Positions 1 through 5,701 of a stretch of DNA of 5,701 bases are shown here, in pieces. Position numbers and translations under genes: made by a program. This DNA is from a bacterium. Its GTDB lineage: Bacteria > Hydrogenedentota > Hydrogenedentia > Hydrogenedentiales > SLHB01. Location: the NCBI GenBank assembly GCA_024231375.1, contig JAAEQP010001300.1, positions 1 to 5,701 of the forward strand, in the 5' to 3' direction. Under the pieces are notes generated by a model, which saw only the letters and a program-made list of their open reading frames with translations, was not told where the DNA came from and did no database searches. Numbering within the stretch: the stretch's first letter is position 1; each line of letters starts with the position of its first letter.

Positions 1-790
1 GGTGCGGGCGTGCGTCGACCTGGCGCCACGCGGACTGACCGGCACCGGCCTCTGTTTCGTGGGCACATCCGTCGACGGCCTTGAAGACACCCACAACGCC
101 ATCCGAGGACGGGACGACGCGTTTGAGCGTACCATGGAAAACGTCCGTCTCATGGCCAAGTTGCGTGACGAAGCGGGCAAACGCTTCCCCATGATCCATG
201 TCACCGCGGTGATACAGGATGAAAACCTGGAAGAACTGCCGGGATTGCCCGCGGTCGTGGCCGAAGCCGGCGCCAGTGTCCTCAATCTCACCATGGAAAT
301 CCGAATTCACAGTATCGAAGGACTCGGCGACGTCGATCCGGACACGCTCTGTCCTGGCAGTATCGGACTTCCGCAATTGAGTCCGGGCCGACTCGACAAG
401 TACATCGAACAGACCCTGGAAGCGGCCGACCGGGCCGGCATCGAGGTCCGCCTACCCGACATGCCGCGCAGCCAGATTCTGAAATACCACGACGGCGGTT
501 TGAACCTCGAAGAGTTCACCTGCCGCGGGGTTTGGACCAATTTCTACGTGGGCGCCCTGGGCGATGTGTTTCCGTGCTTCATCTACAAGGTAGGCAACGC
601 GCGTGAGCAGCGGTTGAAAGAACTGTGGAACGGACCCAAGATGCGCGCCTTCCGTCAGCGCCTTCGGATGGAGCCCTTCTGCCTGTGTCAGGGATGTTGC
701 CACCTGGAGTACTCGGGACCGTCCAAAGGCCCATCTCCCCACCAGCATCCGGGATCTCATTCGAACGACGCGGGGAGAAACGATTCATGA
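1..790 (+). CDS. Radical SAM protein with SPASM-type C-terminal domain (5' partial)
   Basis: The gene enters the window already open in frame 2 and stops at 788-790; 262 codons are visible. The first visible codon (GTG at 2) is probably internal, because the CxxxCxxC motif that binds the radical SAM iron-sulfur cluster is absent and must lie upstream. Visible residue 20 onward (FVGTSVDG) resembles the barrel strand with the S-x-DG motif common in SPASM-type radical SAM enzymes. The C-terminal part has the SPASM pattern: C174, then GDVFPC ending at C192, GNA at 198-200, an ELW at 207-209, and a cysteine cluster at C227, C229, C232 and C233. Known family members use auxiliary Fe-S clusters to modify peptides, proteins or small molecules; the substrate here is unknown. 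The last 25 or so residues are rich in Gly, Ser, Pro and His and look like a disordered tail. Its stop overlaps the start of the amidohydrolase gene. The family call is firm; the function is not. Confidence 0.85.
   Translation, partial: VRACVDLAPRGLTGTGLCFVGTSVDGLEDTHNAIRGRDDAFERTMENVRLMAKLRDEAGKRFPMIHVTAVIQDENLEELPGLPAVVAEAGASVLNLTMEIRIHSIEGLGDVDPDTLCPGSIGLPQLSPGRLDKYIEQTLEAADRAGIEVRLPDMPRSQILKYHDGGLNLEEFTCRGVWTNFYVGALGDVFPCFIYKVGNAREQRLKELWNGPKMRAFRQRLRMEPFCLCQGCCHLEYSGPSKGPSPHQHPGSHSNDAGRNDS
772..778 (+). promoter_or_regulatory. Strong ribosome binding site fixing the amidohydrolase start
   Basis: GGGGAGA lies 8 bases before the ATG at 787, inside the end of the radical SAM gene. It is a near-ideal Shine-Dalgarno sequence. 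It supports the ATG at 787 over the upstream in-frame ATG at 625, which would add 54 residues unlike the family. Confidence 0.8.
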
Positions 791-1572
791 TCGTCGACGC
801 GCACGCCCACGTTCACCCGGACCCCGACGGAATGGGGGAGGGCCACGACGCCACGCTCGAACACCTGATGGCCAGCATGGACGCCGCCAGCGTCGACAAG
901 GCCGTCATCTACGGCGAAGCCTTCGATGTTCCTTACGTCAAACGCGTTGAGAACGAGTTCGTGGCGGCGTGTTGCGCGCAGCTCCCCGACCGACTCTACG
1001 GGTTCGCGTCGGTCCACCCGCTGGAAGAGGACCCCATCGGCCGATTCGAGCACGCGGTGGCCGACCACGGACTTGTTGGCCTGAAGCTCCATCCCCGGTT
1101 CCAGGGCGTGGCCGCCGACGACCCCCGAATCGTGCCGCTTGTAGAGAAAGCCGTCGAATTGGCCGTTCCCGTGGCCGTGGACGCCATGCTGTGGAAGCCC
1201 ACGCCGCTGAAGATCCAGTTGCCCATCAACATCGACGCCCTGTGCAAACGCGTGCCCGAGGCCCGGGTCATCATGAGCCATGCGGGCGGCTTCCACTTCA
1301 TGGACGCCCTGGCCGTAGCCGTAGCCAATCCCAACGTGTTCCTCGAAGTGTCCGTCGCCCTCACCTACTTCCACGAAACGCCCTTTGAAGATCAGTTCAT
1401 GTTCGTGCTCAAGCAGGTCGGCGCCGACCGCATTATCTACGGAAGCGACCATCCCCAGAAGGACATGACGTCGACCCTGAAAGCCAGCCGCGCCATTTTC
1501 TGCAAGCACGGGTTCAGCGACGAAGACCAGGACCGTATCTTTGGCGGGACCATGCTGTCGCTACTAGCGTAA
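787..1572 (+). CDS. Amidohydrolase-2 family TIM-barrel metal-dependent hydrolase or decarboxylase
   Basis: This is a 261-residue protein, complete for a compact Amidohydro_2 (PF04909-like) barrel. It opens with MIVDAHAHVH, giving the strand-1 metal motif HxH at H6 and H8. GLKLHPRF at residues 98-105 is the typical strand-4 segment, MSHAGG at 163-168 supplies the strand-6 histidine H165, and YGSDHP at 218-223 supplies the strand-8 aspartate D221. IFGGTMLSLL near the end matches the family's usual C-terminal GGN-type motif, with Thr for Asn. The strand-5 position, normally His (as in LPVLIH), reads VPVAVDA, so Asp132 replaces a usual metal ligand. Relatives include hydrolases and non-oxidative decarboxylases of the ACMSD group; the substrate cannot be read from sequence. 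There is no signal peptide, so it is likely cytoplasmic. ATGA overlap with the upstream radical SAM gene implies translational coupling and shared function. The start at 787 fits both the strong ribosome site and the conserved N-terminus. Confidence 0.9.
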   Translation: MIVDAHAHVHPDPDGMGEGHDATLEHLMASMDAASVDKAVIYGEAFDVPYVKRVENEFVAACCAQLPDRLYGFASVHPLEEDPIGRFEHAVADHGLVGLKLHPRFQGVAADDPRIVPLVEKAVELAVPVAVDAMLWKPTPLKIQLPINIDALCKRVPEARVIMSHAGGFHFMDALAVAVANPNVFLEVSVALTYFHETPFEDQFMFVLKQVGADRIIYGSDHPQKDMTSTLKASRAIFCKHGFSDEDQDRIFGGTMLSLLA

Positions 1573-1591
1573 CGCGCCTAGCCGCCCGTAC

Positions 1592-1620
1592 TTGCCCCTC
1601 ACCCGCCGTTCAGGTACGAT
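1592..1620 (+). promoter_or_regulatory. Possible sigma70-type promoter giving a leaderless transcript
   Basis: TTGCCC at 1592-1597 (4 of 6 matches to TTGACA) is followed after exactly 17 bases by TACGAT at 1615-1620 (4 of 6 matches to TATAAT, and a fit to TANNNT). Transcription starting about 7 bases after the -10 box would begin at the A of the ATG at 1627. The only Shine-Dalgarno candidate for that ATG is a weak AGGT at 1612-1615 with an 11-base spacer, which suits leaderless translation. Chance matches are easy in GC-rich DNA, so this is tentative. Confidence 0.3.
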
Positions 1621-1626
1621 GCTGCC

Positions 1627-3666
1627 ATGGGGCTGGAACACGTTGAAATCCTGGACACGACGCTGCGCGACGGGTCCTATACCATCGACTTTCAGTTTAC
1701 CGCCGAGGACACCGCCCTCGTGGCGTCGAGCCTCGAATCCGCGGGAATCCCGCTCATTGAGGTCGGTCACGGCCTGGGCCTCGGCGCTGCGCGTGCGGGC
1801 AAAGGCGACCAAGCCGCGTCGGACGAAGCCTACCTGCGCGCCGCGGCGGGTGTGCTGAAAAGCGCGCGGTTCGGCGCATTCTTCATCCCCGGCGTCGGTG
1901 AAGCGGACGACCTGCGCCTGGCAGCCGACTGTGGCATGCACTTCGTTCGCATCGGGACCAACATCACCGAACTCGAATCCGCTGAGCCCTACGTGGCATT
2001 GTCCAAGCAGCTCGGGCTGATCGTCTCCTGCAACCTCATGAAATCCTATGCCGTGTCCGCCGAGGAATTCGCGGGCCGAGCACGCTTGGCAGAACAGCAG
2101 GGCGCGGACATTGTGTGTCTCGTCGATTCGGCGGGCGGCATGCTGCCCGAAGAAGTGGGCGCCTACCTCGAATCCGCCAAGGCCGCCGCAAGCGTCCAGC
2201 TCGGCTTCCACGGACACGACAACCTGACCATGGCCGTCGCCAACACCTTGGCCGCCTGCGACGCAGGCGCAACCATCCTCGACGCCTCGCTCCAGGGAAT
2301 CGGCCGATCCGAAGGCAATGCCGTCACGGAAGTACTCGTGGCGCTGCTCCAGAAACGGGGCTTTCTGACCGAGACGGATGTCCATGGCCTGCTAGACATT
2401 GCGGAAGCGTTCATTCGTCCCCTCATGCACGAACGGAAACGGACGGGTATCGGCATCACCACGGGCCGGGCACGATTCCATTCCTCCTTTCTGGGCACGG
2501 CCATGGAGGCCGCGGCACGGCACGGCATCGACGTGCGCGAACTCATCGTCCGTCTTGGCGCACACGACCAGGTGAATGCGCCGGCGAAGTTGGTCGAAAG
2601 TCTGGCCCGCGACATCGCCCAATCTCAGCCTCGGGCACGCGTGCGGGTCGACATCGCCGCCACCAAAGCCGAGGTGCCCGAGGCCTTCGAGGACGAGGTG
2701 CTCGTCCGCGCCCGCGAGTTGAAAGAGAAGGCGCGCAAGCTGGGGCTTCGCTCCGTCCTCAACATAGTCGTGAGCCCCTACGAAATGACGCGGGTGTCGC
2801 CCTTCGTCGAGACGAACTACGGCTGTGCCCTGTCGAACATCATGATCGCCGAACCCCAACGGCTTGCCCACGTCCTTAAGGCCGTGGACGGCGTTGTCGA
2901 CTTTGTTCTTCTCGACTCGGGCCGGGAGCCTGTGGCCCCGGACGCGCTGAGTTTCAGTGTGCTTCTGAACTATCTGGACCACGAGATGTGGGCCCGCGCC
3001 ACGGTCACGCACCTGACCATGCTCTTGGGCGGGGATGTGCACGGCAAGCGCGTTGCACTGACCGGCGTGCCCCCTCTCGCTACACGCGCTGCCATGGCCC
3101 TCGCGGAAGCAGGAGCGCTCGTGTCGCTTGACCCGTGTTTGGAGAAGGAAGCCAGTGCGCTGGGTCACATGGCGCCCGGTGTTCACGTAGTCTCCGTTGC
3201 CGAGGCCGCGATGAACTGCGACGCCATCGTCAGCCTGTCGCCCCGCCGTCCGACCATCGACGCGGCCTGCGTGGCGGGCATGAAGTCCGGCGCGCTCTTG
3301 TACGACGGGGGGATCGGGTCGGTCCATCGGGAGGCCGTACCCGCGGCTGAAACCGCCGGTGTGCGTGTGGTGCGTGTCGACATGCGCCCCAGTCTCGCCG
3401 CTACCGCTCTGGAATTGATAGGAACACGGAGCATCGTAGACCGGCACATGGGCCGCGCCACGTGGAACGGCGTGTCCGTTGTGGCGGGCGGCTTGATCGG
3501 ACGGGAAGGCGAGGTCATTGTCGACAGTATCCACGCGCCCACGCGCGTCATTGGCATTGCGGACGGGATGGGGGGGATCCTTCGGCCAGACGCGGACCAG
3601 ACGGACGTCGCCCAGGTCCGTCGCGCCATCGCCGAGCGGCTGATCCAAGGAACAGAACAGACTTGA
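1627..3666 (+). CDS. DmpG-like DRE-TIM aldolase fused to a Rossmann-fold dehydrogenase-like region
   Basis: This 679-residue protein is about twice the length of a stand-alone aldolase. Residues 1 to about 330 resemble 4-hydroxy-2-oxovalerate aldolases (DmpG/MhpE): DTTLRDGSY at 10-18, IEVGHG at 44-49, IPGVG at 87-91, VDSAGG at 166-171, metal-binding HGHDN at 195-199, GIGRSEGNAVTE at 224-235 and HSSFL at 285-289. R14, D15, H195 and H197 are kept. The DmpG catalytic His21 aligns with Tyr18 and its Tyr291 with His285, so the exact reaction is uncertain. Residues about 335-465 form a linking alpha/beta region that I do not recognise. From about 472 comes a Rossmann-like unit: GKRVALTGVPPLATRAAMAL, a strand ending in Asp502 (suggesting NAD rather than NADP), then CDAIVSLSP and GALLYDGGIG, which resemble FolD or amino-acid dehydrogenase domains. 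The classical GxGxxG is absent, so cofactor binding is inferred. It is probably cytoplasmic. The fusion suggests channelling of a cleavage product to a redox step. The ATG at 1627 is chosen because the aldolase homology begins immediately after it; the ATG at 1619 is out of frame. Confidence 0.87.
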   Translation: MGLEHVEILDTTLRDGSYTIDFQFTAEDTALVASSLESAGIPLIEVGHGLGLGAARAGKGDQAASDEAYLRAAAGVLKSARFGAFFIPGVGEADDLRLAADCGMHFVRIGTNITELESAEPYVALSKQLGLIVSCNLMKSYAVSAEEFAGRARLAEQQGADIVCLVDSAGGMLPEEVGAYLESAKAAASVQLGFHGHDNLTMAVANTLAACDAGATILDASLQGIGRSEGNAVTEVLVALLQKRGFLTETDVHGLLDIAEAFIRPLMHERKRTGIGITTGRARFHSSFLGTAMEAAARHGIDVRELIVRLGAHDQVNAPAKLVESLARDIAQSQPRARVRVDIAATKAEVPEAFEDEVLVRARELKEKARKLGLRSVLNIVVSPYEMTRVSPFVETNYGCALSNIMIAEPQRLAHVLKAVDGVVDFVLLDSGREPVAPDALSFSVLLNYLDHEMWARATVTHLTMLLGGDVHGKRVALTGVPPLATRAAMALAEAGALVSLDPCLEKEASALGHMAPGVHVVSVAEAAMNCDAIVSLSPRRPTIDAACVAGMKSGALLYDGGIGSVHREAVPAAETAGVRVVRVDMRPSLAATALELIGTRSIVDRHMGRATWNGVSVVAGGLIGREGEVIVDSIHAPTRVIGIADGMGGILRPDADQTDVAQVRRAIAERLIQGTEQT

Positions 3667-3685
3667 CGCCTACGGGCGCATCGTT

Positions 3686-3690
3686 GGAGA
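3686..3690 (+). promoter_or_regulatory. Ribosome binding site deciding the glycosyltransferase start
   Basis: GGAGA lies 7 bases before the ATG at 3698 and 13 before the in-frame ATG at 3704. The spacing favours the first ATG. Confidence 0.65.
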
Positions 3691-3697
3691 ATCCTTC

Positions 3698-4696
3698 ATG
3701 GCCATGAATGACGAGAACGGCATTTCCCAGGGACCATCCCCACGCGAGGGGTCGGACGGACTCGATATCAGCGCCGTCGTGCCCGTGTTCAACGAGGAAG
3801 ACAGCATCGACCATCTCTATGAACGCCTGTCGAGCGTTATGGAAGAGTATGGCCGGTCCTACGAGATCTTGTTCGTCGACGATGGCAGCCGGGACAGTTC
3901 CTTCGCCAAATTGAAGGCGCTTCACGATCGCGACCCGCGTGTCCGCGTCGTGCGATTCGTCCGCAACTTCGGGCAGCAGATGGCCGTGTCCGCCGGGTTC
4001 CTTCATCTCCGGGGCGACGCCGTCGTCCTCCTCGACGCCGACCTTCAGAATTTCCCCGAGGACGTTCCGCTTCTACTCGACAAGCTCGCCGAGGGCTACG
4101 ACATCGTCTACGGTGTCCGTCAACGCCGGGTCGACAGCCTGCTGCGGCGGGCGGGGTCGTGGTGCATGTCGCACCTGCTCTATCGAATCACTGGCATCGA
4201 CGTGCCAGACAGTGCGTCCGGCTTCATCGCCCTGGATCGCCGGTTCGTGGAATCCATCAAGCTGTACAACGAGAAATCGAAATACTTCAGCGGCCTTTTC
4301 GCGTGGCTCAGCTACGGTCGATGGGCCTCGGTGCAGGTCCGGCATCAGGCCCGGCACGCGGGCGAGTCGAAGTATTCCCTGTTCAAACTCGCCGGTCTCA
4401 CCCTCAATTTCGTCTGCAATTTCTCCGACCTCCCTCTCCGGCTCGCAACCTACGCTGGGGCTGCGTTGATGGGATTGGGCGCTTTGGGACTCCTCACGGC
4501 GGCCATTATTGAACTCGTCTCCTCGGCCATCGCCGTGTCAACCGGCGTTCTTGTCGCCTTTGGCGCGCTGTTCACGGGCCTGCAACTTGCCGCCATCGGC
4601 ATCGTGGGAGAATACCTCAGCCGCATCTACTCCGAGGTGCGAGAACGGCCCCACTTCGTGGTAGGCGAAGTCCTGGACCATGACCCCGTAACCTGA
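3698..4696 (+). CDS. Family 2 glycosyltransferase, GtrB/DPM1-like polyprenyl-phosphate type
   Basis: The protein has 332 residues, a usual length for the GtrB/ArnC group (about 310-330). This group moves a nucleotide-sugar residue onto undecaprenyl (or dolichyl) phosphate at the inner face of the cytoplasmic membrane. A GT-A catalytic domain begins near residue 23: VVPVFNEE at 27-34, FVDDGSRD at 59-66, NFGQQMAVSAG at 90-100, metal-binding DADLQ at 113-117 (D113, D115), SGF at 174-176, and RHAGESKYS at 219-227, the typical acceptor-loop motif. Two hydrophobic segments follow, at about 248-273 and 279-303, then GEYLSRIYSEVRERPHFVV at 304-322, a hallmark of the C-terminal tail. The first 22 residues are polar and look like an unstructured extension. 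The gap to the upstream fusion gene is 31 bases, consistent with one operon. The lipid-linked sugar product probably feeds cell-envelope or glycan decoration by a flippase and a GT-C enzyme encoded elsewhere. The sugar donor (UDP-glucose, GDP-mannose, UDP-Ara4N-type or other) cannot be read. Family assignment is firm. Confidence 0.94.
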   Translation: MAMNDENGISQGPSPREGSDGLDISAVVPVFNEEDSIDHLYERLSSVMEEYGRSYEILFVDDGSRDSSFAKLKALHDRDPRVRVVRFVRNFGQQMAVSAGFLHLRGDAVVLLDADLQNFPEDVPLLLDKLAEGYDIVYGVRQRRVDSLLRRAGSWCMSHLLYRITGIDVPDSASGFIALDRRFVESIKLYNEKSKYFSGLFAWLSYGRWASVQVRHQARHAGESKYSLFKLAGLTLNFVCNFSDLPLRLATYAGAALMGLGALGLLTAAIIELVSSAIAVSTGVLVAFGALFTGLQLAAIGIVGEYLSRIYSEVRERPHFVVGEVLDHDPVT

Positions 4697-4825
4697 TGGC
4701 ATATAGGGGCCTGCCTCGGGCCGGTCGGGAGTAACCCAGGCGGGTAATGTGTTGCTACTGAAGGTGGGACCCCGATGGTGCAGGCGCACTGCACCGGCGG
4801 CGGAACCGAAGTAGTGGGGTGACGC
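4697..4825 (+). promoter_or_regulatory. Intergenic region and presumed leader of sucC
   Basis: This is the longest gap in the window, 129 bases. It holds a perfect 7-bp inverted repeat at 4777-4795 and a GGGG ribosome site at 4816-4819, 6 bases before the sucC ATG. No clear -35/-10 pair with good spacing is visible, although TATAGG at 4702-4707 and TAATGT at 4745-4750 are -10-like. No T-tract terminator follows the glycosyltransferase gene. The gap suggests that sucC has its own promoter, but the sequence does not prove it. Confidence 0.4.
4777..4795. repeat. Perfect 7-bp inverted repeat (hairpin or operator) upstream of sucC
   Basis: The arms GGTGCAG (4777-4783) and CTGCACC (4789-4795) are exact reverse complements around the loop GCGCA. 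The hairpin ends 30 bases before the sucC start. It is not followed by a T-run, so it is not a classical intrinsic terminator. It could be an RNA stem in the sucC leader, a protein-binding dyad, or a Rho-linked stem ending the upstream operon. Confidence 0.5.
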
Positions 4826-5701
4826 ATGAAGATCCACGAATACCAAGCGAAGGCCCTGTTCAGAGAGTACGGCATTCCTGCCCCGGACGGCATCGTGGCC
4901 CAAACCCCGGAGGAGGCCGCACAAGCCGCCACTGGCATGGGCGGGGCCGTCGTGGTCAAAGCCCAGGTCCACGTTGGCGGGCGAGGCAAAGCCGGCGGGG
5001 TCAAGCTAGTGAGGAGCCCTGGCGAAGCGTCCGCGGCCGCGGACGAGATTCTCAAGCTGACCATCAAAGGACTGCCGGTTCGCAAGGTTCTCGTGACCCC
5101 GGCATCATCAATCGCCACCGAAGTGTACCTCAGCCTCCTCATCGACCGCGGGGCGCGCAAGGCCGTCTTCATCGGCTGCGCCGATGGTGGCGTCGAGATT
5201 GAAGTGACGGCGAAGGAAGCGCCCGATAGGATTCTGCGGCTGGAAGTGCCGACCGCGTCGCTGAAGAACCTACAGGCGACTGCCCTAGCGGAATTCGCGC
5301 GCAAGCTCCTCCCTGGCCCGGCGCAGGCTGCCCAAGCGGCCGACATCATGGTGCGTATGGGGCGTCTGTTCGTGGAGAAGGACTGTTCGCTCATCGAGAT
5401 CAATCCGCTCATCGTGGACGATTCCGACGCGGTCGTCGCGTTGGACGGCAAGGTGCTCTTGGACGACAACGCACTGTTCCGCCATTCGGAATTGCTCGAA
5501 CTGCGCGACATGGACTCGGAGGACGCCGACGAACTCGTCGCGCGCGACGCGGGACTCAGCTTCATCCGGCTCGACGGATCCATTGGCTGCATTGTCAACG
5601 GCGCCGGCCTTGCCATGGCCACCATGGACATCATCAAGCATTTCGGTGGTGAGCCTGCCAATTTCCTGGATGTAGGCGGCAGTTCGGACCCGAAGAAGGT
5701 A
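4826..5701 (+). CDS. sucC: Succinyl-CoA ligase (ADP-forming type) beta subunit, 3' partial
   Basis: The frame stays open to the window end, giving 292 codons of a protein usually about 385-390 residues long. SucC pairs with SucD to convert succinyl-CoA to succinate with synthesis of ATP or GTP in the TCA cycle, in the cytoplasm. The start MKIHEYQAKALF is the family N-terminus. The ATP-grasp domain shows VVKAQVHVGGRGKAGGVK at 43-60 with K45 and the R53-G-K55 nucleotide loop, E99, and GGVEIE at 121-126. EINPL at 191-195 (N193) and LDGK at 206-209 (D207) supply magnesium ligands. DGSIGCIVNGAGLAMATMD at 250-268 and GGEPANFLDVGG at 274-285 open the C-terminal, ligase-CoA type domain. Nucleotide preference (ATP or GTP) cannot be settled from this alone. 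A GGGG ribosome site lies 6 bases before the ATG. sucD is expected just downstream, outside the window. Nothing looks damaged. Confidence 0.97.
   Translation, partial: MKIHEYQAKALFREYGIPAPDGIVAQTPEEAAQAATGMGGAVVVKAQVHVGGRGKAGGVKLVRSPGEASAAADEILKLTIKGLPVRKVLVTPASSIATEVYLSLLIDRGARKAVFIGCADGGVEIEVTAKEAPDRILRLEVPTASLKNLQATALAEFARKLLPGPAQAAQAADIMVRMGRLFVEKDCSLIEINPLIVDDSDAVVALDGKVLLDDNALFRHSELLELRDMDSEDADELVARDAGLSFIRLDGSIGCIVNGAGLAMATMDIIKHFGGEPANFLDVGGSSDPKKV

Noticed and set aside
625..786. In-frame upstream extension of the amidohydrolase by 54 residues from the ATG at 625
   Set aside because: It lies fully inside the radical SAM gene, has no family resemblance, and the conserved N-terminus (DAHAHVH) starts at 787 with an excellent ribosome site.
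1310..1330. Short tandem GCCGTA repeat
   Set aside because: It encodes an Ala-Val run in the amidohydrolase barrel and occurs as ordinary coding sequence.
757..1509. Open frame of 250 codons on the minus strand
   Set aside because: It mirrors the amidohydrolase gene and has Gly/His/Val-rich, motif-free sequence.
2115..2879. Plus-strand open frame of 254 codons inside the aldolase fusion
   Set aside because: It is extremely Arg/Gly/His-rich, out of frame with a well-supported gene, and has no motif.
2392..3648. Long open frame of 418 codons on the minus strand
   Set aside because: It is antisense to the aldolase fusion, has His/Gly/Arg-rich composition typical of GC-rich shadow frames, and shows no recognisable motif.
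4706..4741. Possible intrinsic terminator after the glycosyltransferase gene (GGCC/GGCC and GCCTG/CAGGC pairings)
   Set aside because: The stems are only 4-5 bp and there is no T-run, so a terminator is not supported.
4627..5661. Long open frame of 344 codons on the minus strand
   Set aside because: It is antisense to sucC, and its Ser/Ala/Arg/Thr-rich sequence is a codon-bias artefact; the plus-strand frame is unmistakably SucC.

Overview
The window is GC-rich (clearly above 60% by eye), gene-dense bacterial DNA. All genes lie on the plus strand, and there are no RNA genes, insertion sequences, CRISPR arrays or long repeats that I can see. Codon use looks uniform across the genes. The source is probably a GC-rich, Gram-negative-type bacterium, possibly from an environmental lineage, but nothing here fixes the phylum.

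Layout: (1) 1-790, the C-terminal two thirds or so of a radical SAM protein with a SPASM-type cysteine-rich end; its N-terminal iron-sulfur motif lies upstream of the window. (2) 787-1572, an amidohydrolase-2 family TIM-barrel protein, overlapping gene 1 by ATGA and preceded by a strong Shine-Dalgarno sequence. (3) 1627-3666, a 679-residue fusion of a DRE-TIM aldolase (relative of 4-hydroxy-2-oxovalerate aldolase, DmpG/MhpE) to a C-terminal region with a FolD-like Rossmann nucleotide-binding fold. (4) 3698-4696, a GtrB/DPM1-type family 2 glycosyltransferase with two C-terminal membrane helices. (5) After a 129-bp gap, 4826 to the window end, the first 292 codons of sucC, the succinyl-CoA ligase beta subunit.

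Genes 1-4 are spaced like one operon (overlap of 4 bp, then gaps of 54 and 31 bp). They could form a pathway: a radical SAM step, a hydrolase or decarboxylase, a C-C lyase with a fused redox-like module, and a polyprenyl-phosphate glycosyltransferase that would deliver a sugar at the membrane. I do not recognise this combination as a described system. sucC is core TCA-cycle metabolism and probably starts a separate unit.

The most notable points are in gene 3. It fuses two modules in an arrangement I do not recognise. Compared with DmpG, it also appears to have swapped the catalytic His and Tyr reciprocally (Tyr18 and His285). Gene 2 has Asp132 where relatives carry the strand-5 metal-binding histidine. 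A possible leaderless promoter lies just before gene 3, and a 7-bp perfect hairpin sits in the sucC leader.
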